Assembly: GCF_025362475.1 (NCBI RefSeq)
Contig: NZ_JANYGH010000037.1
Span: forward strand, 36,298 to 100,297
DNA length: 64,000 nucleotides
Direction: 5' to 3'
DNA from: Mucilaginibacter sp.
GTDB taxonomy: Bacteria > Bacteroidota > Bacteroidia > Sphingobacteriales > Sphingobacteriaceae
The translations under genes and the position numbers were made by a program. Position 1 is the stretch's first letter. Every line of letters begins with the position of its first letter. The notes under the pieces are model-generated. The model saw only the letters and a list, made by a program, of their open reading frames with translations. It made no database searches and was not told the DNA's origin. Positions 1-9,075 of this stretch are shown here, one piece after another.

Positions 1-939
1 GGTTTAAGATTGGAGCATACACAGGTGAGCGCCGATTTTTCGGGAACACTCCTTGATAAAGGATACAATAACCTGATCCCTTCAGTTTCAATTCAAAGAA
101 GCTTAAAAAGCAGTAGCATCAGTTTGGGCTTTACACAACGTATTCAACGCCCTGGAATATACCAGCTGAATCCGTTTATTGATAGATCGAACCCTAAATT
201 TCTTAATACCGGTAATCCCGACCTAAGTCCTGAGCTTAATAATACGTTTGAGCTTACGTATAGTAATTTTTCAAAAGGTTCCATTAATGCGAGTTTAAGC
301 TATGCGTTTTCAAACAATGCCATACAAAATGTAACCAGCATAAGTATTGATAGTACGGCAAATGGCAAGCGCGACACGGTTACTACCACTACTTATCAAA
401 ACCTGGGCAGTAACCGTAGCCTGGGTTTAAATATCAACACCAATTATTCTATTACCAAAAGGTTCACTATCAATTTAAATGCCCGTTTAACACATGTTTG
501 GTTAAAGGGAACTTATAATGGGCAATTTTACAAAAATGATGGATATACGGGTAATGCCTTTGCCAACCTCGCTTATAAGTTTGATAGCGGCTACCGTTTT
601 GGTATTGATGCCGGGTATTTTAGCGGCGATGTAACCCTGCAGGGTAAAAACGGGCATGGCATATTTTCATCATATGTAGTAGGCAAAGAGTTTCTTAAAA
701 AAACACTTACCATATCATTGGTAGCAAACAATCCCTACAGTAAATACCGCATATATAAATCATACACCAATACGCCCGCTTTTTCACAATCATCGGTTTA
801 CCAAAACCCTTATCGCAATTTTGCTATCAGGGTTAACTACAAATTTGGTAAGCTTAGCAGCGATATTAAAAAGAACCAGCGCGGCATAAATAACGATGAC
901 ACCAAAGGTGGGGGTAAAAGTAGTTCCACAAATCAGTAG
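1..939 (+). CDS. Outer-membrane beta-barrel protein (TonB-receptor-like), C-terminal part
   Basis: The reading frame is open from the first base, so the gene starts upstream of the window. The visible 313 residues look like the end of a TonB-dependent-receptor-type barrel of the Bacteroidota outer membrane beta-barrel family: alternating polar/hydrophobic strands, the motif GFTQRIQRPGIYQLNPF followed by NPDLSPE, and a last strand ending in FAIRVNYKFGK. The tail after the barrel is polar (Lys, Asn, Gly and Ser rich). Such proteins sit in the outer membrane; the substrate cannot be told from this part. The plug and carboxypeptidase-like domains, if present, lie outside the window. Confidence 0.85.
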   Translation, partial: GLRLEHTQVSADFSGTLLDKGYNNLIPSVSIQRSLKSSSISLGFTQRIQRPGIYQLNPFIDRSNPKFLNTGNPDLSPELNNTFELTYSNFSKGSINASLSYAFSNNAIQNVTSISIDSTANGKRDTVTTTTYQNLGSNRSLGLNINTNYSITKRFTINLNARLTHVWLKGTYNGQFYKNDGYTGNAFANLAYKFDSGYRFGIDAGYFSGDVTLQGKNGHGIFSSYVVGKEFLKKTLTISLVANNPYSKYRIYKSYTNTPAFSQSSVYQNPYRNFAIRVNYKFGKLSSDIKKNQRGINNDDTKGGGKSSSTNQ

Positions 940-948
940 ATTTGCGGC

Positions 949-1299
949 ATGAAAGTTTACGGAATTACCAATTGCAATACAGTAAAAAAGGCGCTCGACT
1001 GGCTGAAGGCTAATCATGTTGATTACGATTTCCAGGATTTTAAAAAGCTGGGCGTAAGCACAGAAAAGTTGCAGGAATGGGATGGCAAAGCAGGCTACGA
1101 GAAATTTATAAATAAACAGGGCCTCACCTGGAAACAGCTTGATCCTGAAGTAAAAGAAAGCGTGAAAACCAATGCGGATGCTTTAAAATTACTGCAACAA
1201 AAAACCAGCATGATCAAAAGACCGGTTATTGAAGACAATGGCTTCCTGTTTTTCGGCTTTGATGAAAAGGTGTATGAAGAGCACTTTTTGAAGAAATGA
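949..1299 (+). CDS. ArsC/Spx/YffB-family thioredoxin-fold protein
   Basis: A 116-residue protein starting MKVYGITNCNTVKKAL. The NC-N-TVKKA motif with a single N-terminal cysteine and the later KRPVIE segment (residues about 88-93) are hallmarks of the ArsC-like YffB/Spx/MgsR family. Members are thioredoxin-fold proteins; some reduce arsenate with glutathione, and many have no proven activity. There is no ars operon nearby, so a role in arsenate resistance is not supported. It begins 9 nt after the barrel gene and may be co-transcribed with it. Confidence 0.88.
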   Translation: MKVYGITNCNTVKKALDWLKANHVDYDFQDFKKLGVSTEKLQEWDGKAGYEKFINKQGLTWKQLDPEVKESVKTNADALKLLQQKTSMIKRPVIEDNGFLFFGFDEKVYEEHFLKK

Positions 1300-1472
1300 T
1301 AAATTATTCAAAATCAATTAAATCTACCTGATTAATAGTGTTTTATAACTTTACTCGTTAAAGCGGCGAATCATTAACTCAATCCTTAATATTCGCGTAA
1401 CAATCATTTTACTAGGGTAGTAAAAACGGTTTTTTTAGTATACTTGCTTTGTATTCTAAAAAATTGACTGAA

Positions 1473-3476
1473 ATGAATTTAAAACTGATGGCCGGTTTAA
1501 GCATGGCCTGTGTGCTTGCATTTACGGCAGGTAACGCGCAGCAAACCGCAACTCCAGCACCAACAACCTCCCCGGCTTCTGATTACAATTATCACGAAAC
1601 TTTCGGCCCCCCTTTCTACACTAAAAATGGAACAGAGTTCCGCGCGGCCGACGGTCAGCCGGGCCCTAAATACTGGCAAAACCGTGCTGATTATACTTTA
1701 GCCGCTACCTTGAATGATCAAAGTAATGAAATTACCGGATCGGAAGTTTTAACTTATACCAATAACAGTCCGCAAAACCTGGGCTTTTTATGGATGCAGC
1801 TTGATCAAAACCTGTTTAAGTTAGATTCACGCGGTACCGCGATAGTACCACCTACAGGTAGTCGTAACTGGGGCCGTGGTGAAGCGTTTGAGGCAGGTTA
1901 TAAAATTAAATCTGTAAAATACGTAGATGCCAAAGGCATTTCGACCGATATTAAATTTTTGATTAGCGATACCCGAATGCAGGTTTTTTTACCTAAACAG
2001 GTAACTGCTAACGGAGGCGTTGCAAAACTAAAAATTGAGTACTCATTTGTATCTCCAAATTACGGATCAGACCGTATGGGTTACCTTGATGATAAAGCAT
2101 CTAAAAATGGAAAGATCTATACCGTTGCACAATGGTACCCACGCATGTGTGTGTATGACGAGATATTAGGATGGAACACGCAGCCATATACCGGTCCGGG
2201 TGAATTTTACCTGGAATATGGTGATTTTGACTTAAGCATCACTGCACCGTCAAACCATATTGTAGTGGCATCTGGCGAGTTACTGAACCCAACAGAAGTA
2301 TATACCCCAGCACAGCAAAAACGTTGGGCACAGGCCGCGCAAAGCGAAAAAACGGTAGTGATCCGCTCTGCAGCTGAGGTTACCGAAGCTTCATCGCGCC
2401 CGGCAGGTAAATCAACCCTTACCTGGCACTTTAAAATTAAAAATGCAAGGGACGCTTCCTGGGCTTCATCTGCGGCATTTATTGTTGATGCAGCTAAGAT
2501 GGATTTGCCAAGCGGTAAAAAATCAATCGCTATTTCTGCTTACCCTATTGAAAGTGACGGTACTGATGCCTGGGCACGTTCAACTGAGTATGTTAAAAAA
2601 TCAATTGAATACAATTCATCAAAATGGTTTGAGTTTCCTTACCCTGCTGCTACAGCCGTTGCCGGTATAGTTGGTGGTATGGAATACCCTGGTATTGTTT
2701 TTTGCGGATATAAAGCAAAAAAAGGTGGTTTGTGGGGCGTTAACGACCATGAGTTTGGCCATACCTGGTTCCCGATGATCGTAGGATCAAATGAGCGTCT
2801 ATATGGCTGGATGGATGAAGGTTTTAACACTTTTATCAATACACTTTCAACAGCTGATTTTAACAACGGAGAGTACAACCGCAAACCTGGTGATATGCAC
2901 AAAATTGGCGCTAATTTTACAAGACCTGATCTTGAGCCAATGATGAGCCAGCCAGCCAATCTTAAAGAAAAAAATACAGGTACTTTATTATATTCAAAAC
3001 CAAGTGCTGGTCTTGTTTTGCTTCGCGAGCAGATCTTAGGCCCTGAGCGTTTTGATTTTGCTTTTAAAACTTACATCAACCGTTGGGCATTTAAACATCC
3101 AACACCAGATGATTTCTTCCGCACTATTGAAAATGCCTCAGGCGAAAGTTTACAATGGTTTTGGAGGGGATGGTTCCAGAATGACTGGCGTTTGGATGTT
3201 GCCGTAAGTGATGTTAAATATGTTGATAACGACGCTACAAAAGGCGCTATGATCACTATTGATAACCTTGGAAAAATGGCAATGCCGGTTATATTGGAAA
3301 TAAAAACCAAAAGCGGTAAAACAGATAGGATGAAATTGCCTGTTGAAGTTTGGGAACGTAATGCTACCTGGACATTCAAATATCCATCAACAGAAGAAAT
3401 TGAATCTGTTACCTATGACCCGGACAAAGTATTACCGGATTACAACCCGGACAATAACGTTTGGACAAAGAAATAA
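1473..3476 (+). CDS. M1 family zinc metallopeptidase, secreted (copy 1)
   Basis: About 667 residues from the ATG at 1473. A TTG eight codons upstream is also open, but the ATG gives a clean signal peptide ([20 protein letters not shown]). The gluzincin site is HEFGH followed after 18 residues by E (in GWMDEGF), which is the M1 zinc ligand pattern, and a GMEYPGIVF motif matches the exopeptidase GxMEN region in altered form. It is expected to be an exported zinc aminopeptidase-like enzyme. A close paralogue of the same layout lies at 60530-62476. A rho-independent terminator follows directly. Confidence 0.9.
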   Translation: MNLKLMAGLSMACVLAFTAGNAQQTATPAPTTSPASDYNYHETFGPPFYTKNGTEFRAADGQPGPKYWQNRADYTLAATLNDQSNEITGSEVLTYTNNSPQNLGFLWMQLDQNLFKLDSRGTAIVPPTGSRNWGRGEAFEAGYKIKSVKYVDAKGISTDIKFLISDTRMQVFLPKQVTANGGVAKLKIEYSFVSPNYGSDRMGYLDDKASKNGKIYTVAQWYPRMCVYDEILGWNTQPYTGPGEFYLEYGDFDLSITAPSNHIVVASGELLNPTEVYTPAQQKRWAQAAQSEKTVVIRSAAEVTEASSRPAGKSTLTWHFKIKNARDASWASSAAFIVDAAKMDLPSGKKSIAISAYPIESDGTDAWARSTEYVKKSIEYNSSKWFEFPYPAATAVAGIVGGMEYPGIVFCGYKAKKGGLWGVNDHEFGHTWFPMIVGSNERLYGWMDEGFNTFINTLSTADFNNGEYNRKPGDMHKIGANFTRPDLEPMMSQPANLKEKNTGTLLYSKPSAGLVLLREQILGPERFDFAFKTYINRWAFKHPTPDDFFRTIENASGESLQWFWRGWFQNDWRLDVAVSDVKYVDNDATKGAMITIDNLGKMAMPVILEIKTKSGKTDRMKLPVEVWERNATWTFKYPSTEEIESVTYDPDKVLPDYNPDNNVWTKK

Positions 3477-3485
3477 TGAAATACA

Positions 3486-3511
3486 AAAACCCGGTGAACG
3501 CCGGGTTTTTT
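3486..3511 (+). terminator. Intrinsic terminator after the M1 peptidase
   Basis: The sequence reads AAAACCCGG, a six-base loop, CCGGGTTTTTT. The A-rich 5' side makes it usable from the opposite strand as well. Confidence 0.85.
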
Positions 3512-3610
3512 GTTGAAAGCAAAGAGGTTGATTTTCCTTAAAGAACAGCACATTTGAATAGTGACCTGTGGGATGCCGAAATAAGTTGGCGTGTTTTGAA
3601 AAAAAACTTT

Positions 3611-3708
3611 TTGTCATCCTGAACGATAGTGAAGGATCTATTATTCGCCATGCTTCTTCGCCCTGTAAAGTCTGCGAATAGATCCTTCACTATCGTTCAG
3701 GATGACAA
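3611..3708. repeat. Palindromic REP-like element, perfect 32-bp arms
   Basis: Bases 3611-3642 are repeated exactly, inverted, at 3677-3708, with a 34-nt centre that can pair further (ATTCGC / GCGAAT). The arm core GAACGATAGTGAAGGATC has the look of the interspersed palindromes common in Sphingobacteriaceae genomes. It lies between two convergent genes (M1 peptidase and bshC) and could also act as a bidirectional terminator. No transposase is attached. Confidence 0.8.
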
Positions 3709-3777
3709 ACTTTTAAAACGTCATTTTTCTTTCAGCGTTTCCCGAAATTTCATCGCTCAGCACGACTTTAAGTAATA

Positions 3778-5370
3778 TTATTTTTCTGTGAGCACTGTAA
3801 ACTCAAAATCAAGTGGCTCGAAGTGACGGATCAGTTCATCGATGAATGATTGCCCCCATTTTACATACATCAATCCAAAATTTTCTGTACGTTCCTGCAG
3901 ACTATCTTTGGGGAATAGCTCGGCTTTTACGGCTGATAATTGCTCCAGCCTAACCTCGTAATTACGTTTTTCGGCTTTTATTAATTTCTTTTCCAGGTTA
4001 TCAACAGCGTGCTTTAACCTTGCCTGTACGGCTGATGCAGATGGCGATAGGGTAGGGTCTATTTTATATGACCTAAGTTTAATCTTTTCAAAAATTGAAG
4101 CCATTTCACGCCATTCACCTTCCAAACTCAGGTTGTGGTTGCTATGTTTTTTTATCCAGTCGGTTTTAAGCTCATCATCTTGTTTAAACAGGGCTGCTGT
4201 ATCCAGATCCATGCGTTCAATTTTGGCAGCTTGTTCTTTACGCACCACCAATGCAGAATTACGCAGGATCAGTATAGGGAAATCTACCTTATAAAAATCA
4301 AAGTTTGATTTTAATTCCAGCCAGTAAACCACTTCGGCACCGCCACCTATGTAAGCAATGTTTGGTAAAATGCATTCCTGGTAAAGAGGGCGCATCACTA
4401 CATTGGGGCTAAAGCGCTCCGGGTAATTGGCAATTTCTTCTTTCAGTTCTGCTTCGGTAAAGCTAATTTCGGTATTCATTACCTGGTAGCTTTCCTGTTC
4501 AAAAACTACACGTTCGCGCAGGTTATCTTTCAGGTAAAAAAAGTTAATCTCGCGCGGATTAACTTGGATATGTACCCCCAGCTTTTGCAATTGCTCGTTG
4601 GTGGCAGTTATATTTTTAAAGCTGTTTTGATTAATGATATCCTGCTCCATAATAGGGGCAAACTGCTTCTTAAACTCGTGGTCGTCGGCATCAATAATAA
4701 CCAATCCGTATTGGCCAAAAAGAGCATTTACCAAATAACGGGTGGCATCGGCCAGTTTATCAAATTTTGTATATGCGGTTTCTACAATTTCTGCAACTTC
4801 TGTGGCATGGCCCTCCATGCCCAATACTCCTTTGTACTGGTTAAGAGCCTGGCGCATGGTATCGGGGTTTATCCGCCCGGTAGCGCCCGAGGCCTCGTAC
4901 CACCAATGTACTTTTTTACCGCCAATGTTGGTGTAGTTGATCTCGGCAAAGTCATGGTCTTCACTGGCCATCCAGTAAACGGGTACAAAATTTTTATCAG
5001 GATGGGCGGCTTTTAACTGCTGTGCCAGTTTAATAGCGGTAGCAATTTTGTAAAGGAAATATAGCGGACCTGCAAAAATATTAAGCTGGTGACCGGTGGT
5101 GATAGTATAAGTACTATCTTCTTTAAGCAGATCAAGGTTGTGTTTTACTACCGATGGATACGGTTCATTATGTGCGTACTGTTTTGATAGCACGCGAAAC
5201 AATATCTCACGATCGGCAATAGCTTTTTTGTTTTTCAACAGTTCGGCAAAGCCGGCCATATCGGGCCGGTAGCCATAAAACGGTTGAAGATCGGCCCGGT
5301 TCCCGATATAATCAATAACTGTGGGCGAAAAAAATCCGGTTTCTTTATAACTTATACAGGAGGCTTCCAT
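3778..5370 (-). CDS. bshC: Bacillithiol biosynthesis cysteine-adding enzyme BshC
   Basis: About 530 residues from the ATG at 5370 (MEASCISYKETGFFS). A TTG at 5409 would add 13 residues that do not resemble the family start. Family hallmarks are TGHQLNIFAGPLYFLYKI (residues about 90-107) and WMASEDHDFAEI, followed later by GGGAEVVYWLELK and a long C-terminal coiled coil. BshC is assigned to ligating cysteine to GlcN-malate in the last step of bacillithiol synthesis. It begins about 45 nt after rimO and is probably the last gene of the rpmB-to-bshC block. Confidence 0.93.
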   Translation of the reverse strand: MEASCISYKETGFFSPTVIDYIGNRADLQPFYGYRPDMAGFAELLKNKKAIADREILFRVLSKQYAHNEPYPSVVKHNLDLLKEDSTYTITTGHQLNIFAGPLYFLYKIATAIKLAQQLKAAHPDKNFVPVYWMASEDHDFAEINYTNIGGKKVHWWYEASGATGRINPDTMRQALNQYKGVLGMEGHATEVAEIVETAYTKFDKLADATRYLVNALFGQYGLVIIDADDHEFKKQFAPIMEQDIINQNSFKNITATNEQLQKLGVHIQVNPREINFFYLKDNLRERVVFEQESYQVMNTEISFTEAELKEEIANYPERFSPNVVMRPLYQECILPNIAYIGGGAEVVYWLELKSNFDFYKVDFPILILRNSALVVRKEQAAKIERMDLDTAALFKQDDELKTDWIKKHSNHNLSLEGEWREMASIFEKIKLRSYKIDPTLSPSASAVQARLKHAVDNLEKKLIKAEKRNYEVRLEQLSAVKAELFPKDSLQERTENFGLMYVKWGQSFIDELIRHFEPLDFEFTVLTEK

Positions 5371-5416
5371 TAATCCAAATGTAAAATCATTACTGGTAAT
5401 GCGCCGCAAATTAACA

Positions 5417-6754
5417 TTATTTTACAATTTGTCCATAAAGGTCAAAGTCTTCGGCGCTGTCAATCTTCACGTTAACAAAGCCACCTACTGTAGCATAGTC
5501 AATGCTGGCATCAATTAAAACCTCGTTATCAACTTCTGGCGAATCAAATTCTGTACGGCCAACAAAATAATCCCCATCTTTTTTATCGATCAATACTTTA
5601 AATGTTTGGCCAATTTTTTCCTGGTTCTTATCAAATGAAATGCCTTGCTGAATTTCCATGATGGCATCTGCACGTTCCTGTTTTACTTCATCAGGTACAT
5701 CGTCAACCAAAGAGTGGGCATGCGTTTTTTCTTCGTGCGAGTAAGTGAAACAGCCTAAACGATCAAACTTAGTGTCTTCAACCCATTGAGCCATTTCTTC
5801 AAAATGCTCTTGAGTTTCGCCGGGGTAACCGGTGATTAAGGTGGTACGCATAGCAATGCCCGGTACCTTATCGCGAATCTGGTTCACCAGATCAATAGTT
5901 TTTTGTTTGGTGATACCACGGCGCATTGATTTCAGCATATCATCACTGATGTGCTGTAACGGCATATCCATGTACTTGCAAATATTATCACGTTCATTCA
6001 TCACATCCAGTACTTCCATCGGGAAACCGGAAGGGTAGGCGTATTGCAACCTGATCCATTCAACACCATTAACATCACTCAGGCGGCGAAGTAATTCGTC
6101 CAGGTTACGTTTGCCATACAGGTCAAGCCCATAATAGGTTAAGTCCTGTGCAATAAGTATCAGTTCTTTTGTGCCATTTTTAACCAGGTTCTGCGCATCC
6201 TTAACCAATTGGTCAATAGGAGTGCTCAGGTGTTTTCCACGCATCAATGGGATAGCACAAAAAGAGCATGGGCGGTTACAGCCCTCGGCAATTTTAAAAT
6301 AGGCAAAGTGAGATGGTGTGGTAAGCAGGCGCTCGCCAATAAGCTCATGTTTATAGTCGGCGCCTACAGATGCTAATAAATTCTGCAGGTCATTGGTACC
6401 GAAGTAAGCATCAACGTTGGTGATCTCGGCTTCCAGCTCTGGTTTGTAACGTTCGCTAAGACAGCCGGTAACTATCACTTTGCCAACCTTGCCTTGTTGT
6501 TTTAGTTCGCTGTATTGTAATATGGTATCTATTGATTCCTGCTTGGCATTATCAATAAAGCCGCAGGTATTAATAACGATGATATCATTTTTGCCCACTT
6601 TCTCGGCCTCATGCACCACATCAAATTGATTGCCTTTTAACTGACCCATCAGGATCTCGGAATCATATATATTTTTTGAGCAGCCCAAAGTAACCACGTT
6701 AACGCGTTGTTTAACTGGTTTTGCTATCGGGCGGGAAATTTCTTTTGTCTTCAT
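5417..6754 (-). CDS. rimO: Ribosomal protein S12 methylthiotransferase RimO
   Basis: A 445-residue radical SAM methylthiotransferase. The N-terminal UPF0004 domain has VTLGCSKNIYDSE and INTCGFIDNAKQESID, giving the cluster cysteines. The radical SAM CxxxCxxC motif is EGCNRPCSFCAIPLMRG, and a TRAM domain occupies roughly the last 65 residues. CSFCAIPLMRGKHLS and the NTCGFI segment separate RimO from MiaB. It methylthiolates the conserved aspartate of ribosomal protein S12. It lies 122 nt downstream of ftsY, with a palindromic repeat in between; ftsY-rimO adjacency is usual in Bacteroidota. Confidence 0.95.
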   Translation of the reverse strand: MKTKEISRPIAKPVKQRVNVVTLGCSKNIYDSEILMGQLKGNQFDVVHEAEKVGKNDIIVINTCGFIDNAKQESIDTILQYSELKQQGKVGKVIVTGCLSERYKPELEAEITNVDAYFGTNDLQNLLASVGADYKHELIGERLLTTPSHFAYFKIAEGCNRPCSFCAIPLMRGKHLSTPIDQLVKDAQNLVKNGTKELILIAQDLTYYGLDLYGKRNLDELLRRLSDVNGVEWIRLQYAYPSGFPMEVLDVMNERDNICKYMDMPLQHISDDMLKSMRRGITKQKTIDLVNQIRDKVPGIAMRTTLITGYPGETQEHFEEMAQWVEDTKFDRLGCFTYSHEEKTHAHSLVDDVPDEVKQERADAIMEIQQGISFDKNQEKIGQTFKVLIDKKDGDYFVGRTEFDSPEVDNEVLIDASIDYATVGGFVNVKIDSAEDFDLYGQIVK

Positions 6755-6784
6755 AACACACTAATCATTGCAATGAGAAAATTG

Positions 6785-6869
6785 TCATTGCGAGGAACGA
6801 AGCAATCGCGAACTATATAGGATTGAATTACAAGAGAGGAGATTGCTTCGTCGTTCCTCCCCGCAATGA
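6785..6869. repeat. Palindromic REP-like element (ATTGCGAGGAACGAAGCAATC family)
   Basis: The left arm at 6785-6807 and the right arm at 6841-6869 are inverted copies; the right arm carries two 3-nt insertions (TCG and CCC). The centre is about 33 nt and AT-rich. This family differs in sequence from the 3611-3708 element. It sits in the ftsY-rimO gap, where the hairpin would be transcribed. Confidence 0.75.
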
Positions 6870-6876
6870 AATAATT

Positions 6877-7842
6877 TTATTGCTTAAACAAGCTATCTAC
6901 AAACGCCTGGCGATCAAATAACTGCAGATGTTCAACACCTTCGCCAACGCCGATATATTTTACAGGGATCTTAAACTGATCCGAGATACCTATTACTACA
7001 CCACCTTTTGCCGTACCATCAAGCTTGGTTAGGGCCAGGGCGTTAACATTGGTAGCCTCGGTAAACTGTTTGCATTGTTCAATGGCATTTTGCCCGGTTG
7101 ATGCATCCAGTACCAATAATATTTCATGTGGTGCGCCAGGGATCACCTTTTGCATCACATTTTTAATTTTAGTAAGCTCATTCATCAGGCCTACTTTATT
7201 ATGTAATCTGCCGGCAGTATCAATAATAGCTACGTCATCGCCATTGGCAACTGCCGAGCGTAAGGTATCATAGGCAACCGAAGCAGGATCTGATCCCATT
7301 GGCTGGGCTACAACTTTTACATCAACACGTTTACCCCAAAGCTGCAACTGATCAACCGCTGCTGCACGGAAGGTATCGGCAGCACCAAGTACTACCTTGT
7401 TACCAGCTTGCTTAAGCTTATGGGCCAGTTTACCAATAGTGGTAGTTTTACCCACGCCATTAACGCCCACAACCATGATTACATAGGGCTTATGATCGCC
7501 ATACTCAAAATTGCGAAAATCGTTGCTGTTATTTTCGGCCAGTAATTTTTGGATCTCATCTTTCAACAGCACATTAAGTTCGCTGGTGCCAACGTATTTA
7601 TCGCGGGCAACACGTTCCTGGATACGGCCGATGATCTTGAGGGTGGTGCTAACACCAACATCAGAGGTAACCAATACTTCTTCCAGCTCATCCAGCACAT
7701 CATCATCAACGGTTGATTTACCGGCAATAACCTTGGTGATCTTTGAAAAAAAGTTATCCTTGGTTTTTTCTAAACTGGTATCAAGGGCTTGTTGCTCCTG
7801 CTGTGTATTTTCCTTTTTCTTAAAAAAATCAAATAATCCCAT
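6877..7842 (-). CDS. ftsY: Signal recognition particle receptor FtsY
   Basis: A 321-residue SRP GTPase. It has an N-terminal helical N domain after a short lysine-rich start (MGLFDFFKKKEN). The G domain carries GVNGVGKTTTIGKLAHKL (G1), DTFRAAAVDQL (the SRP insertion box), DTAGRLHNK (G3), TKLDGTAKGG (G4) and GVGEGVEHLQLFD at the end. It docks ribosome-SRP complexes at the membrane for co-translational insertion. The acidic A domain of E. coli FtsY is missing, as in many Bacteroidota. Confidence 0.96.
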   Translation of the reverse strand: MGLFDFFKKKENTQQEQQALDTSLEKTKDNFFSKITKVIAGKSTVDDDVLDELEEVLVTSDVGVSTTLKIIGRIQERVARDKYVGTSELNVLLKDEIQKLLAENNSNDFRNFEYGDHKPYVIMVVGVNGVGKTTTIGKLAHKLKQAGNKVVLGAADTFRAAAVDQLQLWGKRVDVKVVAQPMGSDPASVAYDTLRSAVANGDDVAIIDTAGRLHNKVGLMNELTKIKNVMQKVIPGAPHEILLVLDASTGQNAIEQCKQFTEATNVNALALTKLDGTAKGGVVIGISDQFKIPVKYIGVGEGVEHLQLFDRQAFVDSLFKQ

Positions 7843-8055
7843 AGTTAGATGTGCAGATTTTAGATGTTCAGAAGTGCAGATTTATAATGTGCGTATTTTT
7901 TGATGTTAAATTTAGCAATGCAAATATGCCTAAATGATAGTTAACAGATGTCAGATCAATATAATTACTTTAATCTGCGTATCTGATGCATACACATCAA
8001 CAAAAAAAGCCCTCTCGTAAAAACAAGACGGCTTCAATATTTTAATCAAAAGGTA

Positions 8056-8220
8056 TTATATAGTTTTACCTGCAATTGCATCCTTAACAAAATCGTTAGG
8101 GACAATTTGGGTTCTGAATGAATAAGCACCAGTTTTTGGTGATTTGTTCATTGTAATAACTTTTGAATATTCTTTGCCTTTACCTGCTACTTTTAGCGTT
8201 GCAACTACTTTCTTTGCCAT
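8056..8220 (-). CDS. DUF4295 family small protein (ribosomal-operon associated)
   Basis: A 54-residue basic protein, MAKKVVATLK at the start and DAIAGKTI at the end, read from the ATG at 8218-8220. Sequence and position (directly after rpmB and rpmG, before ftsY) match the DUF4295 family, which is restricted to Bacteroidota and always found in this context. The function is unproven; the context and the Lys-rich, L33-sized chain suggest a ribosome-associated role. Confidence 0.85.
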   Translation of the reverse strand: MAKKVVATLKVAGKGKEYSKVITMNKSPKTGAYSFRTQIVPNDFVKDAIAGKTI

Positions 8221-8313
8221 TTCTTTTAATTATTGAATTAGTGAATCATTGAATTAGTGAGTTAACCGTTGGGGGAGATCTAAACCTATTCAACCATTAA
8301 CTTAATCAACCAA

Positions 8314-8496
8314 TTACTTAATTTCTTTATGAACTGTTACTTTCCTTAAAACCGGGTTGAATTTTTTCATTTCCAGTCTTTCAGTTGTATTTTTTTTGTT
8401 CTTAGTGGTAATATAGCGAGACATGCCTGGCATACCGCTTGTTTTGTGTTCAGTACACTCTAGAATTACCTGAACCCTGTTGCCTTTTTTTGCCAT
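8314..8496 (-). CDS. rpmG: 50S ribosomal protein L33
   Basis: A 60-residue protein, [18 protein letters not shown], with the family signature [20 protein letters not shown] and [13 protein letters not shown] at the end. Only one cysteine is present, so this is the zinc-free (C-minus) form of L33. It sits between rpmB and the DUF4295 gene, in the usual Bacteroidota order. Confidence 0.96.
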   Translation of the reverse strand: MAKKGNRVQVILECTEHKTSGMPGMSRYITTKNKKNTTERLEMKKFNPVLRKVTVHKEIK

Positions 8497-8601
8497 TTTC
8501 TTTTTATGTTGTACGCATCACCATCCCGGCTTACGTAATTTTTTAAATTATATATTGCGTTTAATACCTATGTTAAACATGAGGCGTTAACGTAATACCT
8601 A

Positions 8602-8835
8602 CTAAATGTATCCCTTTTTAACAAATTTATTGATACAGGCAGTAATGCCGTTTTTGCTGATAGTTTTAACAGCAGATGTAGATACCTTTAAGGTAATCCA
8701 TTTATCTTCTTCAGGGATATAAAACTTCTTAAGTTTTAAGTTTGGATGAAATCTACGTTTTGTTTTAACGTTTGAGTTTGAAACGTTATTACCTACAATA
8801 GATCCTTTTCCTGTTAGATCACAAATTCTTGACAT
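8602..8835 (-). CDS. rpmB: 50S ribosomal protein L28
   Basis: A 77-residue protein starting [19 protein letters not shown], followed by [13 protein letters not shown] and [18 protein letters not shown]. These are the conserved L28 segments. It is the first gene of the minus-strand block leading to bshC. The divergent gap of 240 nt to acs must hold promoters for both directions; I could not fix either one with confidence. Confidence 0.96.
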   Translation of the reverse strand: MSRICDLTGKGSIVGNNVSNSNVKTKRRFHPNLKLKKFYIPEEDKWITLKVSTSAVKTISKNGITACINKFVKKGYI

Positions 8836-9075
8836 GACAAATATTTTTAATTATCAACCCTTTATTCAAAAGAGTTTGCAAATATCAGACTTTTTAATCG
8901 AATATTCAATAGCGTTTTCAAAAATTGTTAAATAATTTTTTAAAGCCAACATTTGCCTTTATTTCAGGCTGTTTGTTATTGGATATTGGTTCTTTTTAAA
9001 ATTATTTAATAAGTAGTGTTTTTAATATGTACATAACACAGAAATTGCTAATTTACGCCCACCATTATAAATGCT

